Source of the DNA: Candidatus Accumulibacter affinis
GTDB lineage: Bacteria; Pseudomonadota; Gammaproteobacteria; Burkholderiales; Rhodocyclaceae
Assembly (NCBI GenBank): GCA_016713625.1
Contig: JADJOT010000009.1
Coordinates: 620,001 to 684,000 of the forward strand
Length of the DNA stretch: 64,000 nucleotides
Direction of reading: 5' to 3'
Part shown: piece by piece, positions 1 through 7,838 of the stretch
Position numbering within the stretch: position 1 is the stretch's first letter
How the letters are laid out: every line of letters starts with the position of its first letter
The notes under the pieces: generated by a model
The model's input: the letters and a program-made list of their open reading frames with translations, nothing else
Told to the model about the DNA's origin: nothing
Databases searched by the model: none
Program-made: the position numbers and the translations under genes

Positions 1-505
1 CCTGATCGCGGAGCGGCGCGAAGCGTACCGTCGTGGATCGACGGAAATCCTCGCGGCGAAGCGGCATCGTGAAGACCTGGCGACGCTGGTCGACCCCTAT
101 TCGGTTCTGGCACGTGAACTGACTGATCGGCGCAGCGCCAGCGCGGGGATCGAGCAGCGCGCGCCGTTTATCGACGCCAGAATGATTCAGTTTGCGTTCT
201 CCGCACCCGAGCGACTTCGCCTGCAAGGGACGCTCAGCAAGGCCCTGCACCGAAAGGCCCTGCGCGGTCTGCTCCCGGAACTGGTTTTGCAACGTACGAG
301 CAAGGCCGAATTCTCGACCCCCATCGCCTCGCACCTGCGCGAAATGGAGGACGAGTTGACCCAGCGCATCGCTTCGCAACGAGCTGACTGGGTGCCAACA
401 CTCGTGGTCGGCGAAATTTTTGCCGCCAGTGCCAGCGCAGATCACCGGGCGGGAACGCCTGCACGGACCTTGTGGGGGCTGTTCGGGTGCGATGCGCTGT
501 GCTGA
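1..505 (+). CDS. Lasso-peptide cyclase (asparagine synthase-like), C-terminal part
   Basis: The open frame enters from the left edge, so the N-terminal glutaminase-like domain and most of the synthetase domain lie outside. The visible 167 residues carry the end of an asparagine-synthase (class B) domain: the block GIEQRAPFIDARMIQFAFS, then SKALHRKALRGLLPELVLQR and KAEFSTP, all typical of that family. In lasso clusters such a protein activates a side-chain Asp/Glu with ATP to close the macrolactam ring. The assignment as a cyclase rather than a metabolic AsnB is an inference from the neighbours: a leader-peptide-like precursor, an HPr-kinase-like protein and a PqqD-like protein follow on the same strand. 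The leader protease (B2) is not in the window and may lie upstream. Confidence 0.82.
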   Translation, partial: LIAERREAYRRGSTEILAAKRHREDLATLVDPYSVLARELTDRRSASAGIEQRAPFIDARMIQFAFSAPERLRLQGTLSKALHRKALRGLLPELVLQRTSKAEFSTPIASHLREMEDELTQRIASQRADWVPTLVVGEIFAASASADHRAGTPARTLWGLFGCDALC

Positions 506-624
506 CCGGCGAGGTGTTCCGACGTGAGTGTGTCGATAAATCTTACACTGCCTCGCCGCGCGCCATGGTCATGGCGAACCGCGCATCGAATATAACAAGC
601 CTTTGGCCAACACGAACTCGGCTG

Positions 625-649
625 GCAAGCATCTTGCTTTGTTTTTTTT
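625..649 (+). terminator. Possible rho-independent terminator after the cyclase gene
   Basis: A short hairpin (GCAAG, loop CAT, CTTGC) is followed directly by a T-rich tract of twelve bases with one G. It lies 120 bases after the cyclase stop and about 120 bases before the precursor gene, so it could separate the two transcripts or attenuate read-through. The stem is only five pairs, so the call is tentative. Confidence 0.45.
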
Positions 650-771
650 AATGCCTCAGAGGCCCTGAAGCAAGGTGCGGTCCGTGCTTTCTGTCGCTCA
701 TCATCGGAAAACGCGGCCTGCTTGGTGGTCACCCAATTGACCAAGCGTTGGACAGAAAAGGGAAATTCGCA

Positions 772-942
772 ATGAAAGAAGACACGACAACCAGCGAAGC
801 AACGGCAGTCAAGCCAGCTTCCTCGAGAAAACCGTATCGTCGCCCAACGCTGCAGGTATTTGGCAGTCTGCAGCTATTGACCCAAACCAAGGGCGGCAGT
901 GCGTTTGACGCAACGGAAGAAAGGCGGCTGGACAAAAACTAG
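772..942 (+). CDS. Lasso-type RiPP precursor peptide (56 aa)
   Basis: Small peptide whose leader carries the YxxPxLxxxGxxxxxT recognition motif (YRRPTLQVFGSLQLLT), the hallmark read by PqqD-like leader-binding proteins in lasso clusters. Two core assignments fit. By motif spacing the conserved Thr is penultimate in the leader, giving a core starting TKGGSAFD with an 8-residue ring closed on Asp8. Alternatively a later Thr is penultimate and the core starts GGSAFDATE, with Gly1 joined to Glu9. The tail is charged (EERRLDKN) and ends in Asn. The start at 772 is preferred over an upstream in-frame ATG at 748 because a purine-rich AAAAGGGA lies at the right distance. It lies 81 bases before the kinase gene. 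Confidence 0.8.
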   Translation: MKEDTTTSEATAVKPASSRKPYRRPTLQVFGSLQLLTQTKGGSAFDATEERRLDKN

Positions 943-1023
943 TCTCCGTCGGCGCAGCGCCGGACTTCGCGGTGCTGGCCAGGATCATGCGCACCGTGTT
1001 CATTTAGGGTTCAGGGAAAGCCA

Positions 1024-1890
1024 ATGGTGGTCGATTTTCAGTTGCAGGAGGTCTCTGAGCAGGGGCCGGTGGCTCTCACGCCATTCCACCAATGGGTCTT
1101 TCCCGGCGGCGCGATCTGGACGCAGTTTTACCGCCAGACCGGCAAATACCTGCTGCGCTTTCCCGGTCTGGCGGATTTTCACGTTTCCGAGGACGGCGGC
1201 CAGGTGGTCTGTCGACCTGCTGCGGGCGTGTCGGCGCAGACGGTCCTGCATCTCTACGAGAACCAGGTCGTGCCGCTCGCCTTGAGCTTGCTCGGAACGT
1301 TGGTGTTTCATGCCAGCGCAGTCGAAGTAGATGGGTACGGGATTGCCTTTGTCGGCGAGTCTGGACATGGCAAATCCACCCTGGCGGCAAGTTTTTCGAC
1401 CAACGGCTTTCGTTTTCTTTCCGATGACGGGTTCATCGTCGAAGAGGCCGGGGACGGCTATCGGGTACTTCCGAGCCACCCGTCGATCCGCCTCTGGGGT
1501 GACAGCGAGAAGGCCTTGATGGGGCATGGGGTAAAGCTTGCGCCGCCGGTGCAGTACAGCCCCAAGGCGCGTTTTCTGGCCGATGACAGGGTCGTCTTCT
1601 GCGCCGAGCCGCAGCCCTTGCAGCGAGTTTATTTCCTTGGTGAGGGCAAGTCGCCAAAGATAAGTTTCCAGCGCATGAGCGCCAGCGAAGCGCTGATCGA
1701 ACTGGTCAAGCATTCTTTCCTGCTCGACATCGAGGCGCGCGACTTGATTGCCGCGCATTTCGACCGGGTGGCGAAGCTGGCTGCGCAACCCGTCCATTAC
1801 CGCCTCGATTACCCGAGGCGTTTCGAGCAACTGGCGCTGGTGCGGCAGGCAATTGTCGACCACACCTGCGAAGCAAAGGAGGCAGCATGA
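1024..1890 (+). CDS. HPr kinase-like protein of a lasso-peptide cluster
   Basis: 288-residue protein with a P-loop GESGHGKST near residue 110, within a hydrophobic strand-loop context (GYGIAFVGESGHGKST), as in the C-terminal domain of HPr serine kinase/phosphorylase. The N-terminal third is not the HPrK sensor domain; this short architecture is common beside lasso and other PqqD-dependent RiPP genes. In the paeninodin pathway a homologue phosphorylates the C-terminal Ser of the precursor. Here the precursor ends in Asn, so the substrate residue is unclear. The start is preceded by AGGGAAAG. The stop overlaps the start of the PqqD-like gene in an ATGA, so the two are translationally coupled. 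Confidence 0.85.
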   Translation: MVVDFQLQEVSEQGPVALTPFHQWVFPGGAIWTQFYRQTGKYLLRFPGLADFHVSEDGGQVVCRPAAGVSAQTVLHLYENQVVPLALSLLGTLVFHASAVEVDGYGIAFVGESGHGKSTLAASFSTNGFRFLSDDGFIVEEAGDGYRVLPSHPSIRLWGDSEKALMGHGVKLAPPVQYSPKARFLADDRVVFCAEPQPLQRVYFLGEGKSPKISFQRMSASEALIELVKHSFLLDIEARDLIAAHFDRVAKLAAQPVHYRLDYPRRFEQLALVRQAIVDHTCEAKEAA

Positions 1891-2159
1891 AATTGTCCGA
1901 CCAAGCGAGTATACCGGCCCAGGTCATGGGACGACAGGTCGGTGCCGAAGCCGTGATTCTGGACCTCGCCCGCGGCACCTATTACGGGCTGGATGCGGTT
2001 GGCGCGCGGATCTGGCAATTGATCACCGAAGGCAAGACTTTCGACGCGATCTGCGACGTGCTGGTCAACGAATTCGAAACGACGCGCGAAACGCTTGCCG
2101 TCGACGTCATCGCGCTGGCACGGCAACTCGCGGCGAAAGGTCTGCTCGGCTCAGCGTAA
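1887..2159 (+). CDS. PqqD-like RiPP recognition element protein
   Basis: 90-residue protein of the PqqD/RRE family, with the typical pattern AEAVILDLARGTYYGLDAVGARIW, then a helix-rich C-terminal half containing VDVIALARQLAAKGLL. Such proteins form a winged-helix fold that binds the precursor leader (YxxP motif) and delivers it to the leader peptidase. In many lasso clusters this domain is a free protein (B1) paired with a separate B2 transglutaminase-like protease. No B2 gene follows: the next gene is convergent and unrelated. The gene overlaps the kinase-like gene by four bases. About 185 bases then follow before the convergent patatin gene; they contain two copies of a GTCCGAAGCGGGG direct repeat. 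Confidence 0.85.
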   Translation: MKLSDQASIPAQVMGRQVGAEAVILDLARGTYYGLDAVGARIWQLITEGKTFDAICDVLVNEFETTRETLAVDVIALARQLAAKGLLGSA

Positions 2160-2344
2160 TCCACATGCGCGGCGAGGGGGGTCAGCTTGCCCATGGGGGT
2201 CCGAAGCGGGGGGGCGTCCGAAGCGGGGTCAGTTCTGACATTCCAGCATTTCGCCATACGAATGATTGCCGAGGTGGAGGTGCGCATAGCCGGGCCAGCT
2301 ACGGTCAGGTGCACGAGCCGGGTGAGCGCTGCTTGCGCTCCCGG

Positions 2345-4627
2345 TCAGGGCGTGCCGAGGAAGAGGTAAAGGTTGGAATAGCCGCCGATTGACCCGGAAC
2401 TCGAGTATCCGTAACCCAGGTAGACCGGCCCCAGGGGCGTTTCGCCGCCGAGGTAGATGGCGGTCGAATTGATCCAGCCCTTGAGATTGGTTTCGGTGTA
2501 GGGAATGCCGACCCTGGCGCCCTCGACGAGCAGTCCGAGTCGTATGTCGCCGCGCAGGCCCAGCGGCAGGCGGCCGATGATCTTCTCGGCACGCACGCTG
2601 CCATAGCTGATGTTGTCCCCTTTCAGCTGGCCCACCGAGAAGGCGGTCATGTTGAACATGCCGCCGAGGCTGCCGGAGTCGTAGACCGGCAACTGCCCAA
2701 CGGGTGAGCCCTGATACGACAGCCGGCCGGCCAGGACCCAGTCGCCGAGACTGTGGTAGGCGCCGGCGTTGGCCTTGAGTTTGCTGAAATTCTCGGCCGG
2801 CGAGTAAAAGTACTCGGCGGTGGAGAACCAGCCAGTAGTCGGGAAATAGAGGCGGTCGGTCTGGTCCAGGTCGGCGCGGACAAAGCCCCCGCCGTAGACT
2901 TTCGACTCCTTCGGCAACAGGGGTACGCCGATCTGCAGATCCGGGCTCCATGACTTTTCTTCCCAGCCGGCATGGACCTGACCATAGACGTCGAGGTTGA
3001 TGCCGCCGCCGATTTTGGCGCTGCCTTCGACGACCCGGTACTGAGCAAGTTGCTGGTTGTTCTGATAGATGCTGCTCAGCTTGGTGCCGTACTTGAAGTT
3101 GGTTTCCAGGAAGTAGCGCTGGCGCTCGTCGACCGGCTGATAGTAGTCGACCCCGACGGCGTTGTTTGAACCGATTTCGCCATAGACCAGGAGTTCCGCG
3201 CCGAGTGAGTTGAGCCAGGTCTTGTGGTAGCCGAGGCGCACGGTGTAGGTCGAGTCGGTCTTGAAATCGGTGTCGAGGTTGACGCCATAGCGGATGTAAT
3301 CCGGCCCCCAACTCTTCTCGCGCGGCGTCACGCGCAGGATGTTGCGGTCGCGCAAGGTCAGCAGCGAGTAATCGACGTGCTCGTAGTAACCGTCACCATA
3401 GGTCCGCATCAGATCGAGAGTGACCGCCGCGGGGTCTACCGGGTCGCCCGGCTGGATCTCGATGTGGCGCTCGGCCATCGCCGGGTTGACCCGTTTGAGC
3501 CCGGTGATCTCGATTGCGTCGATCTTCGGCACGGCCCGACGGGCGACCTGTATCCTCTCCGACCAGGCCGCGTAGGCGGCTTCGCTGACCGCCAGCGGGC
3601 GCAGGCGGTCAGCCAGTGCTGCGGTGGCCGCGACGCCGCGATCCGCGGTTTCCGAGGTGCGCTTGAAGTCACCGGCGGTGACGCCTTCGAGATCGGGCTG
3701 GATGAGAATGTCGGTCGGCTTGAGCGTGGCCAGCGAGCGGACGACGTTCTGCTCGGTGAGGATATTCACCATCTGCACCGAAACACTGACCAGACCGCTG
3801 ATTTCGTCGGCCTTGAGCAGCGGCGAGCCGACACTCACGGCGATCACGACATCCGCCTGGCAGCGCGAACGCGCTTCGCCGATCGGCACGTTGTCGACCA
3901 GGCCGCCGTCTACCAGCTTGTCGCCGTTGAACTCGACCGGCGACATCAGGCCGGGCACCGACATGCTGGCGCGCATCGCTGTGGACAGGCTGCCCTCGCG
4001 AAAGACGACCCGCTGTCCGCGCACGATGTCGGTGGCGATGATCGAGAGGGGCAGGGGAAGCGCGCCGATTTCGCGCTCGCCGTGGTAATCGCCGACGAGT
4101 TCGTTGAAAAACAGCTTGATTTTCTGCCCGGTCACCACCCCGGTCTGATACTTCAGGCCGTCCGGGCCGATGCCGGTTTCCGAAGCCGGCAGGAAGCGTT
4201 TGTCGATGGCCTTGTAGCGAAAATTGCGCTGCGCGTACGACGGGGGATCCTGGAAGAGGTCGTCCCAGTCGGCTTTGGCAAGCGCTTCGCGCATCGCTGC
4301 CGGCGACATGCCGCCGGCGTAGACGCCGGCGACCAGCGCTCCCATGCTGGTGCCGGCGATGCAGTCTACCGGCACGCGCAGCTTCTCGAGCACTTCGAGG
4401 ACGCCGATATGCGCCGCACCGCGCGCGCCGCCGCCGCCAAGGACCAGGCCGACGCGTGGTCGCGTCGGATCGCCGGTGGCGTTCACCGGCGCGACCGTTT
4501 CGCTGCCGAGCGGTGGCAAGCTGCCGGCGGCGGCTTGTGCTGCTGCCGCGGCGACGCTCAGCCAGGCAGTCAACAGCGTTCCCCAGAGCATTCGCCTGCC
4601 GGGCGCAGCGAATCGAATGGCCCGCAT
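2345..4627 (-). CDS. Patatin-like phospholipase with POTRA and BamA-like barrel (type Vd / PlpD-like)
   Basis: 760 residues. A signal-like hydrophobic stretch (about 12-34) is followed by a patatin domain with the oxyanion loop GGGGARGAAH, the nucleophile elbow GTSMG (Ser about 94) and the catalytic DGG (Asp about 240). A single POTRA-like unit begins near residue 370 (IDAIEITGLKRVNP). The last ~350 residues are rich in alternating hydrophobic/aromatic strands, as in BamA/TamA-type 16-stranded barrels. The architecture matches PlpD of Pseudomonas aeruginosa and RssA-like outer-membrane lipases, which secrete or display a class A phospholipase. The protein ends in LFLGTP rather than the usual terminal Phe. 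It is transcribed after the small TIGR02647 gene. A second possible start is Met13. Confidence 0.9.
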   Translation of the reverse strand: MRAIRFAAPGRRMLWGTLLTAWLSVAAAAAQAAAGSLPPLGSETVAPVNATGDPTRPRVGLVLGGGGARGAAHIGVLEVLEKLRVPVDCIAGTSMGALVAGVYAGGMSPAAMREALAKADWDDLFQDPPSYAQRNFRYKAIDKRFLPASETGIGPDGLKYQTGVVTGQKIKLFFNELVGDYHGEREIGALPLPLSIIATDIVRGQRVVFREGSLSTAMRASMSVPGLMSPVEFNGDKLVDGGLVDNVPIGEARSRCQADVVIAVSVGSPLLKADEISGLVSVSVQMVNILTEQNVVRSLATLKPTDILIQPDLEGVTAGDFKRTSETADRGVAATAALADRLRPLAVSEAAYAAWSERIQVARRAVPKIDAIEITGLKRVNPAMAERHIEIQPGDPVDPAAVTLDLMRTYGDGYYEHVDYSLLTLRDRNILRVTPREKSWGPDYIRYGVNLDTDFKTDSTYTVRLGYHKTWLNSLGAELLVYGEIGSNNAVGVDYYQPVDERQRYFLETNFKYGTKLSSIYQNNQQLAQYRVVEGSAKIGGGINLDVYGQVHAGWEEKSWSPDLQIGVPLLPKESKVYGGGFVRADLDQTDRLYFPTTGWFSTAEYFYSPAENFSKLKANAGAYHSLGDWVLAGRLSYQGSPVGQLPVYDSGSLGGMFNMTAFSVGQLKGDNISYGSVRAEKIIGRLPLGLRGDIRLGLLVEGARVGIPYTETNLKGWINSTAIYLGGETPLGPVYLGYGYSSSGSIGGYSNLYLFLGTP

Positions 4628-4673
4628 TCCTGATTCCGTGCCGGACGGGGTACCGCTGCCTGCTCTCTGGCAG

Positions 4674-4934
4674 CTACTGCGAGCCGGCCGTTGGCGAAGG
4701 GGTCGAGTTGAGAATGGTCAGCGCCGCCTGCGCGTGTTCGGCGGCATCGCGGCCCAGGCTGCTGAGATAACCGCCATCGACCAAGGTCAGCAGCCCTTTG
4801 CTGTGTAGCCGGCGGGTCGCTGCGATGATTGCCGGATCGGCGGTCTTGTGAATCTTGATTCCCTGCTGGGTACTGCCGAGGTCGAAGTAGACCAGCGTGT
4901 TGAGTTCATCGACCAGATCGGGCGTGAAGGGCAT
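4674..4934 (-). CDS. TIGR02647-family small protein
   Basis: 86 residues beginning MPFTPDLVDEL and containing DLGSTQQGIKIH and GGYLSSLGRDAAEHAQ, a pattern I recognise as the TIGR02647 family found in Beta- and Gammaproteobacteria. Its molecular function is unknown. The start at 4934 is chosen over an in-frame Met 15 codons upstream because AAGGA sits six bases before it and family members begin here. The gene lies between selO and the patatin gene on the same strand. Confidence 0.8.
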   Translation of the reverse strand: MPFTPDLVDELNTLVYFDLGSTQQGIKIHKTADPAIIAATRRLHSKGLLTLVDGGYLSSLGRDAAEHAQAALTILNSTPSPTAGSQ

Positions 4935-5006
4935 GACAGTTCCTTGTGGGTCGCAAGCGGTAGTTACGGTGAGGCGCAATTCTAACCCGCCACGCCGCTG
5001 TCGCCC

Positions 5007-6578
5007 TCATGAACTGCACGAGAGCATCGAGCAACCCGCGCGGTGGCGCGCCCAGTCTGGTCGTTTGGCGCTGAATGCCTGTCGTCCCGGCTGCTCGCTA
5101 TAGGGCCGACGCAGGACCTCGAGCAGGTCATGAAGCATCTGCAGGTCGCCCTGCTCGGCGCGGTCGATGGCTTGCTGCGCCAGATAGTTGCGCAGCACGT
5201 AGCGTGGGTTGGCGGCGTGCATGCGCGCGCGGCGTTGCTCGGGCGCCTGTGCGTCGAGGCGCAGGCGAGCGGCGTAGCGCAGCAGCCAGCGGCGGAGATC
5301 GGCCGCATGACGGTGACGCAAATCCTCCCGATAGAAGGATTCCCGTACGACCTCGCTGTTCGGATGCGCGGGGTCCAGCCCGGCCAGGCTGCGAAAGAAC
5401 TCGCTCATGTCGATCTCGGCGCGGTGCATCAGGTCGAAGAGGTCTTCGAGCAACTGCGCATCCTCGTGGGTCCAGCTGCGCAACCCGAGCTTGGCGGCGA
5501 ATGCGCTGCAGAACTCGGCGGCAAAGACCTCGTCGTAACGTTCGAGGCCGCTGGCCAGGTCGTCCGGCCTGGGCATCAGCATCGCCAGGGCTTCGGCGAG
5601 TCGTTCGAGATTCCAGCGGGCGATTGCCGGCTGCCTGGAAAAACAGTAGCGGCGGCTGGCGGCGTCGGTGGTGTTCGGAGTCCAGCCCGGGTCGAAGTTG
5701 TCGACCCAGCCATAGGGGCCGTAGTCGATGGTCAGGCCGAGGATTGACATGTTGTCGGTATTCATCACGCCATGCACGAAGCCGACGCGCATCCAGTGCA
5801 CCAGCAGGCGCGCGGTACGCTCGCAGATTTCGCAGAACCACGCCAGCAGGCCGTGCTCGGGGTCGCTGCGCAGCTCCGGGAAGTCGCGGGCGATGGTGAA
5901 CTCGACCAGCTGCAGCAGCAGGGCGCGATCGCCACGCGCCGCCGGCAACTCGAAATGCCCGAAGCGGGTGAAGGAAGGTGCGACCCGGCAGACCACTGCC
6001 CCCGGCTCGGGGACTGGATGCCCATCGTAGAACATGTCGCGAACGACCGTCTCACCGGTGCCTACGAGACTCAGCGCACGCGTCGTCGGGACTCCCAGAT
6101 GGTGCATCGCCTCGCTGCACAGGAACTCGCGGATCGACGAGCGCAGCACGGCGCGTCCGTCGGCCCGCCGTGAATAGGGGGTCGGGCCAGCGCCCTTGAG
6201 CTGCAGTTCAAAGCGTTGTCCCTGGCGGTTGATCGCCTCCCCGAGCAGGATCGCGCGGCCGTCGCCGAGTTGTCCGGCCCATTGCCCGAACTGGTGGCCA
6301 CCGTAGCAGCTGGCATAGCCGGCCATGCCGGGCAGCAGTGCGTTGCCGGCCAGCGCGGCGAGCAGTTCGGGCGCGGCCATCGCCTCGGCGTCGAGATCGA
6401 GCGCTGCCGCGACCTCGTGCGAATGCGCGAGCAGCCGGGGCGCGGCGACCGGTGTCGGATCGATCGGCGACCAGCAGGCGCCGAAAACCTGTCGCGGTAG
6501 CGTGCTGCGTTCGGGGTCACCGGGCAGCTCGCGCAGAAAGCGATTGTCGAAGGTGAGCAGTGCCCGGTGTTCGTGCAT
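5007..6578 (-). CDS. selO: Protein adenylyltransferase SelO (YdiU)
   Basis: 523 residues, full length for SelO, a pseudokinase-fold enzyme that transfers AMP to Ser/Thr/Tyr of target proteins in oxidative-stress responses. Diagnostic blocks are CYGGHQFGQWAGQLGDGRA, LQLKGAGPTPYSR, then FVHGVMNTDNMSI and DYGPYGWVDNFDP, which hold nucleotide- and metal-binding residues. The C-terminus is the conserved CSMLSCSS tail; in eukaryotic homologues the equivalent end carries a selenocysteine, here a cysteine. It is followed on the same strand by the TIGR02647 gene 72 bases away. The stretch upstream contains the toxin fragment, so its promoter probably lies within 6579-6760. Confidence 0.95.
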   Translation of the reverse strand: MHEHRALLTFDNRFLRELPGDPERSTLPRQVFGACWSPIDPTPVAAPRLLAHSHEVAAALDLDAEAMAAPELLAALAGNALLPGMAGYASCYGGHQFGQWAGQLGDGRAILLGEAINRQGQRFELQLKGAGPTPYSRRADGRAVLRSSIREFLCSEAMHHLGVPTTRALSLVGTGETVVRDMFYDGHPVPEPGAVVCRVAPSFTRFGHFELPAARGDRALLLQLVEFTIARDFPELRSDPEHGLLAWFCEICERTARLLVHWMRVGFVHGVMNTDNMSILGLTIDYGPYGWVDNFDPGWTPNTTDAASRRYCFSRQPAIARWNLERLAEALAMLMPRPDDLASGLERYDEVFAAEFCSAFAAKLGLRSWTHEDAQLLEDLFDLMHRAEIDMSEFFRSLAGLDPAHPNSEVVRESFYREDLRHRHAADLRRWLLRYAARLRLDAQAPEQRRARMHAANPRYVLRNYLAQQAIDRAEQGDLQMLHDLLEVLRRPYSEQPGRQAFSAKRPDWARHRAGCSMLSCSS

Positions 6579-6590
6579 GCGACCTGTTTC

Positions 6591-6767
6591 CTACGAAGAT
6601 GCAGAATTCTTCATGTGCTTCAGCAAGCCGTCATACTGCGCATGATTTCCTGCCCAGAAGCACACGATTTTCTCGCCGCCCAGAATACCGAGCGCTCGGT
6701 AATCCCTGGTGATTCGCACGGAGTAAACGGGGAGACTCGAATGGACCCTCTTGAAATTCAAATCAGC
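6591..6767 (-). pseudogene. RelE/ParE-type toxin, C-terminal fragment
   Basis: The minus-strand frame reads LNFKRVHSSLPVYSVRITRD, then YRALGILGGEKIVCFWAGNHAQYDGLL, which closely resembles the C-terminal half of RelE-superfamily (type II) toxins, where an Arg-rich strand and a WIGSHAEYD-like end are usual. Upstream in this frame the sequence no longer resembles a toxin and overlaps the 3' end of the neighbouring gene at 6763, so the N-terminal half and any antitoxin gene are missing. I see it as the remnant of a deleted toxin-antitoxin unit. The alternative, a short functional protein with a non-canonical start, is less likely because no ribosome-binding site is visible. Confidence 0.6.
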
Positions 6768-7734
6768 CCTGCCTGACCAATTCGACGATCTGGGCAGTAT
6801 CCAGCGAGCGCGCCCTGGCCTGCATTTCGGGCAGGTAGCGGGTCTGCAGACCCTTGGCCTCGCCGAGCAGATTGTCGAAGGCTTCGCGCAGCATCGGCGC
6901 CGAGAAACTGCGGCCGCCGGCGTAGTAGCGCCTGGCGACGTGGCCGAGGGCATAGGTGCTGGCGAAGCTCATTCCCGAGCTGACCGCCTGCTTGCCGATA
7001 CCGCGCAGCAGGCCGCCGCCGACCTTGCCGAGCAGGCCGCCGAGCAGCTTGCGCCCGGCCTGTTCGAGATACTGCGAGGTCAGACCGACGCCGAGGGTGG
7101 CGAGGAAATCCTTGATGTGCCCACGATCGAGTTCGAAACCATAGGATTGGCCGATGCGATAGACCAGCTTCATCTGCAGCGGGATGATGGCCATCGTCGA
7201 TAGCGATTCCGGCAGCAGTTCGAGTGCGCCGTTGACAATCGCGGCGTTGAGGATGGCTTTGTCGATTGCCGCTTCGCTCATGGTCGATGCGTAGCCGGCC
7301 GGCGCTGTAGCGGCCGCAGGCGGCGCGCTCGGCGGCACTGCGGAGGGGCTGTCGGTAGCCACCGGCAGGGCGGCGATTTCCTCGGCCTGCCGGCTGTAGG
7401 CCGCCGCTTGCTGCTGGTCGAGTTCCAGCGCGTTGCGCAGGTCGGCGAGAAAAGTCTGTTCGGCAGCCGTTTGCACGCCGTCGGCGTCGCAGACGCAGAC
7501 CGCCATTTCAAAAGCCAGTTGGCGCGCTTCCGGGGTCGTCAGGGCGGCGGCGGCCGAGGCCAGCGAAACCCGCTTGAGCAGCACATCCTGGTAGATGCCG
7601 GCGAGATTGATCGATCCGGCGCCGTCCAGTGCGTCGGCGATGCGCTTGATCTCGGCGCGCTCGGATGCGTCCTTGTTGCCGTCGGCGAAAGCCGCCATCA
7701 GGCTGAGGGTGAGGATGGCCTGGTGTTCGTGCAT
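6763..7734 (-). CDS. TerB-like / DUF697-like protein
   Basis: 323 residues. The first ~140 form a helical TerB/DjlA-like domain (MAAFADGNKDASERAEIKRI, then CVCDADGVQTAAEQTFLADL), where acidic helix ends resemble the metal-binding pairs of tellurite-resistance TerB. An Ala/Pro-rich linker (about 145-170) leads to a C-terminal part with glycine-rich hydrophobic segments (GRKLLGGLLGKVGGGLLRGIG) like DUF697/YcjF proteins, suggesting membrane association. The start Met at 7734 is favoured because the first residues MHEHQAILTLS begin the conserved domain; upstream sequence in frame is not conserved-looking. The specific function is unknown. It is monocistronic or the last gene after the histidine kinase, 104 bases away. 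Confidence 0.75.
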   Translation of the reverse strand: MHEHQAILTLSLMAAFADGNKDASERAEIKRIADALDGAGSINLAGIYQDVLLKRVSLASAAAALTTPEARQLAFEMAVCVCDADGVQTAAEQTFLADLRNALELDQQQAAAYSRQAEEIAALPVATDSPSAVPPSAPPAAATAPAGYASTMSEAAIDKAILNAAIVNGALELLPESLSTMAIIPLQMKLVYRIGQSYGFELDRGHIKDFLATLGVGLTSQYLEQAGRKLLGGLLGKVGGGLLRGIGKQAVSSGMSFASTYALGHVARRYYAGGRSFSAPMLREAFDNLLGEAKGLQTRYLPEMQARARSLDTAQIVELVRQG

Positions 7735-7838
7735 GGGTAGTGTCTCCGGTGATGGTGCGGTTTTGGCCCGCCAAGTATCCACAAGTTCCCTCGCCCGATC
7801 AAGGCCACTGCCGGCAGCGGCGCGGACTGCCACTCGGC

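Noticed and set aside
2160..2344. Additional RiPP gene after the PqqD-like gene
   Set aside because: No frame with a B2 protease or transporter signature; the stretch is a short convergent spacer with a small direct repeat.
3224..4633. 469-codon plus-strand frame opposite the patatin gene
   Set aside because: It is the antisense of a strongly supported phospholipase gene; residues look like GC-rich shadow sequence.
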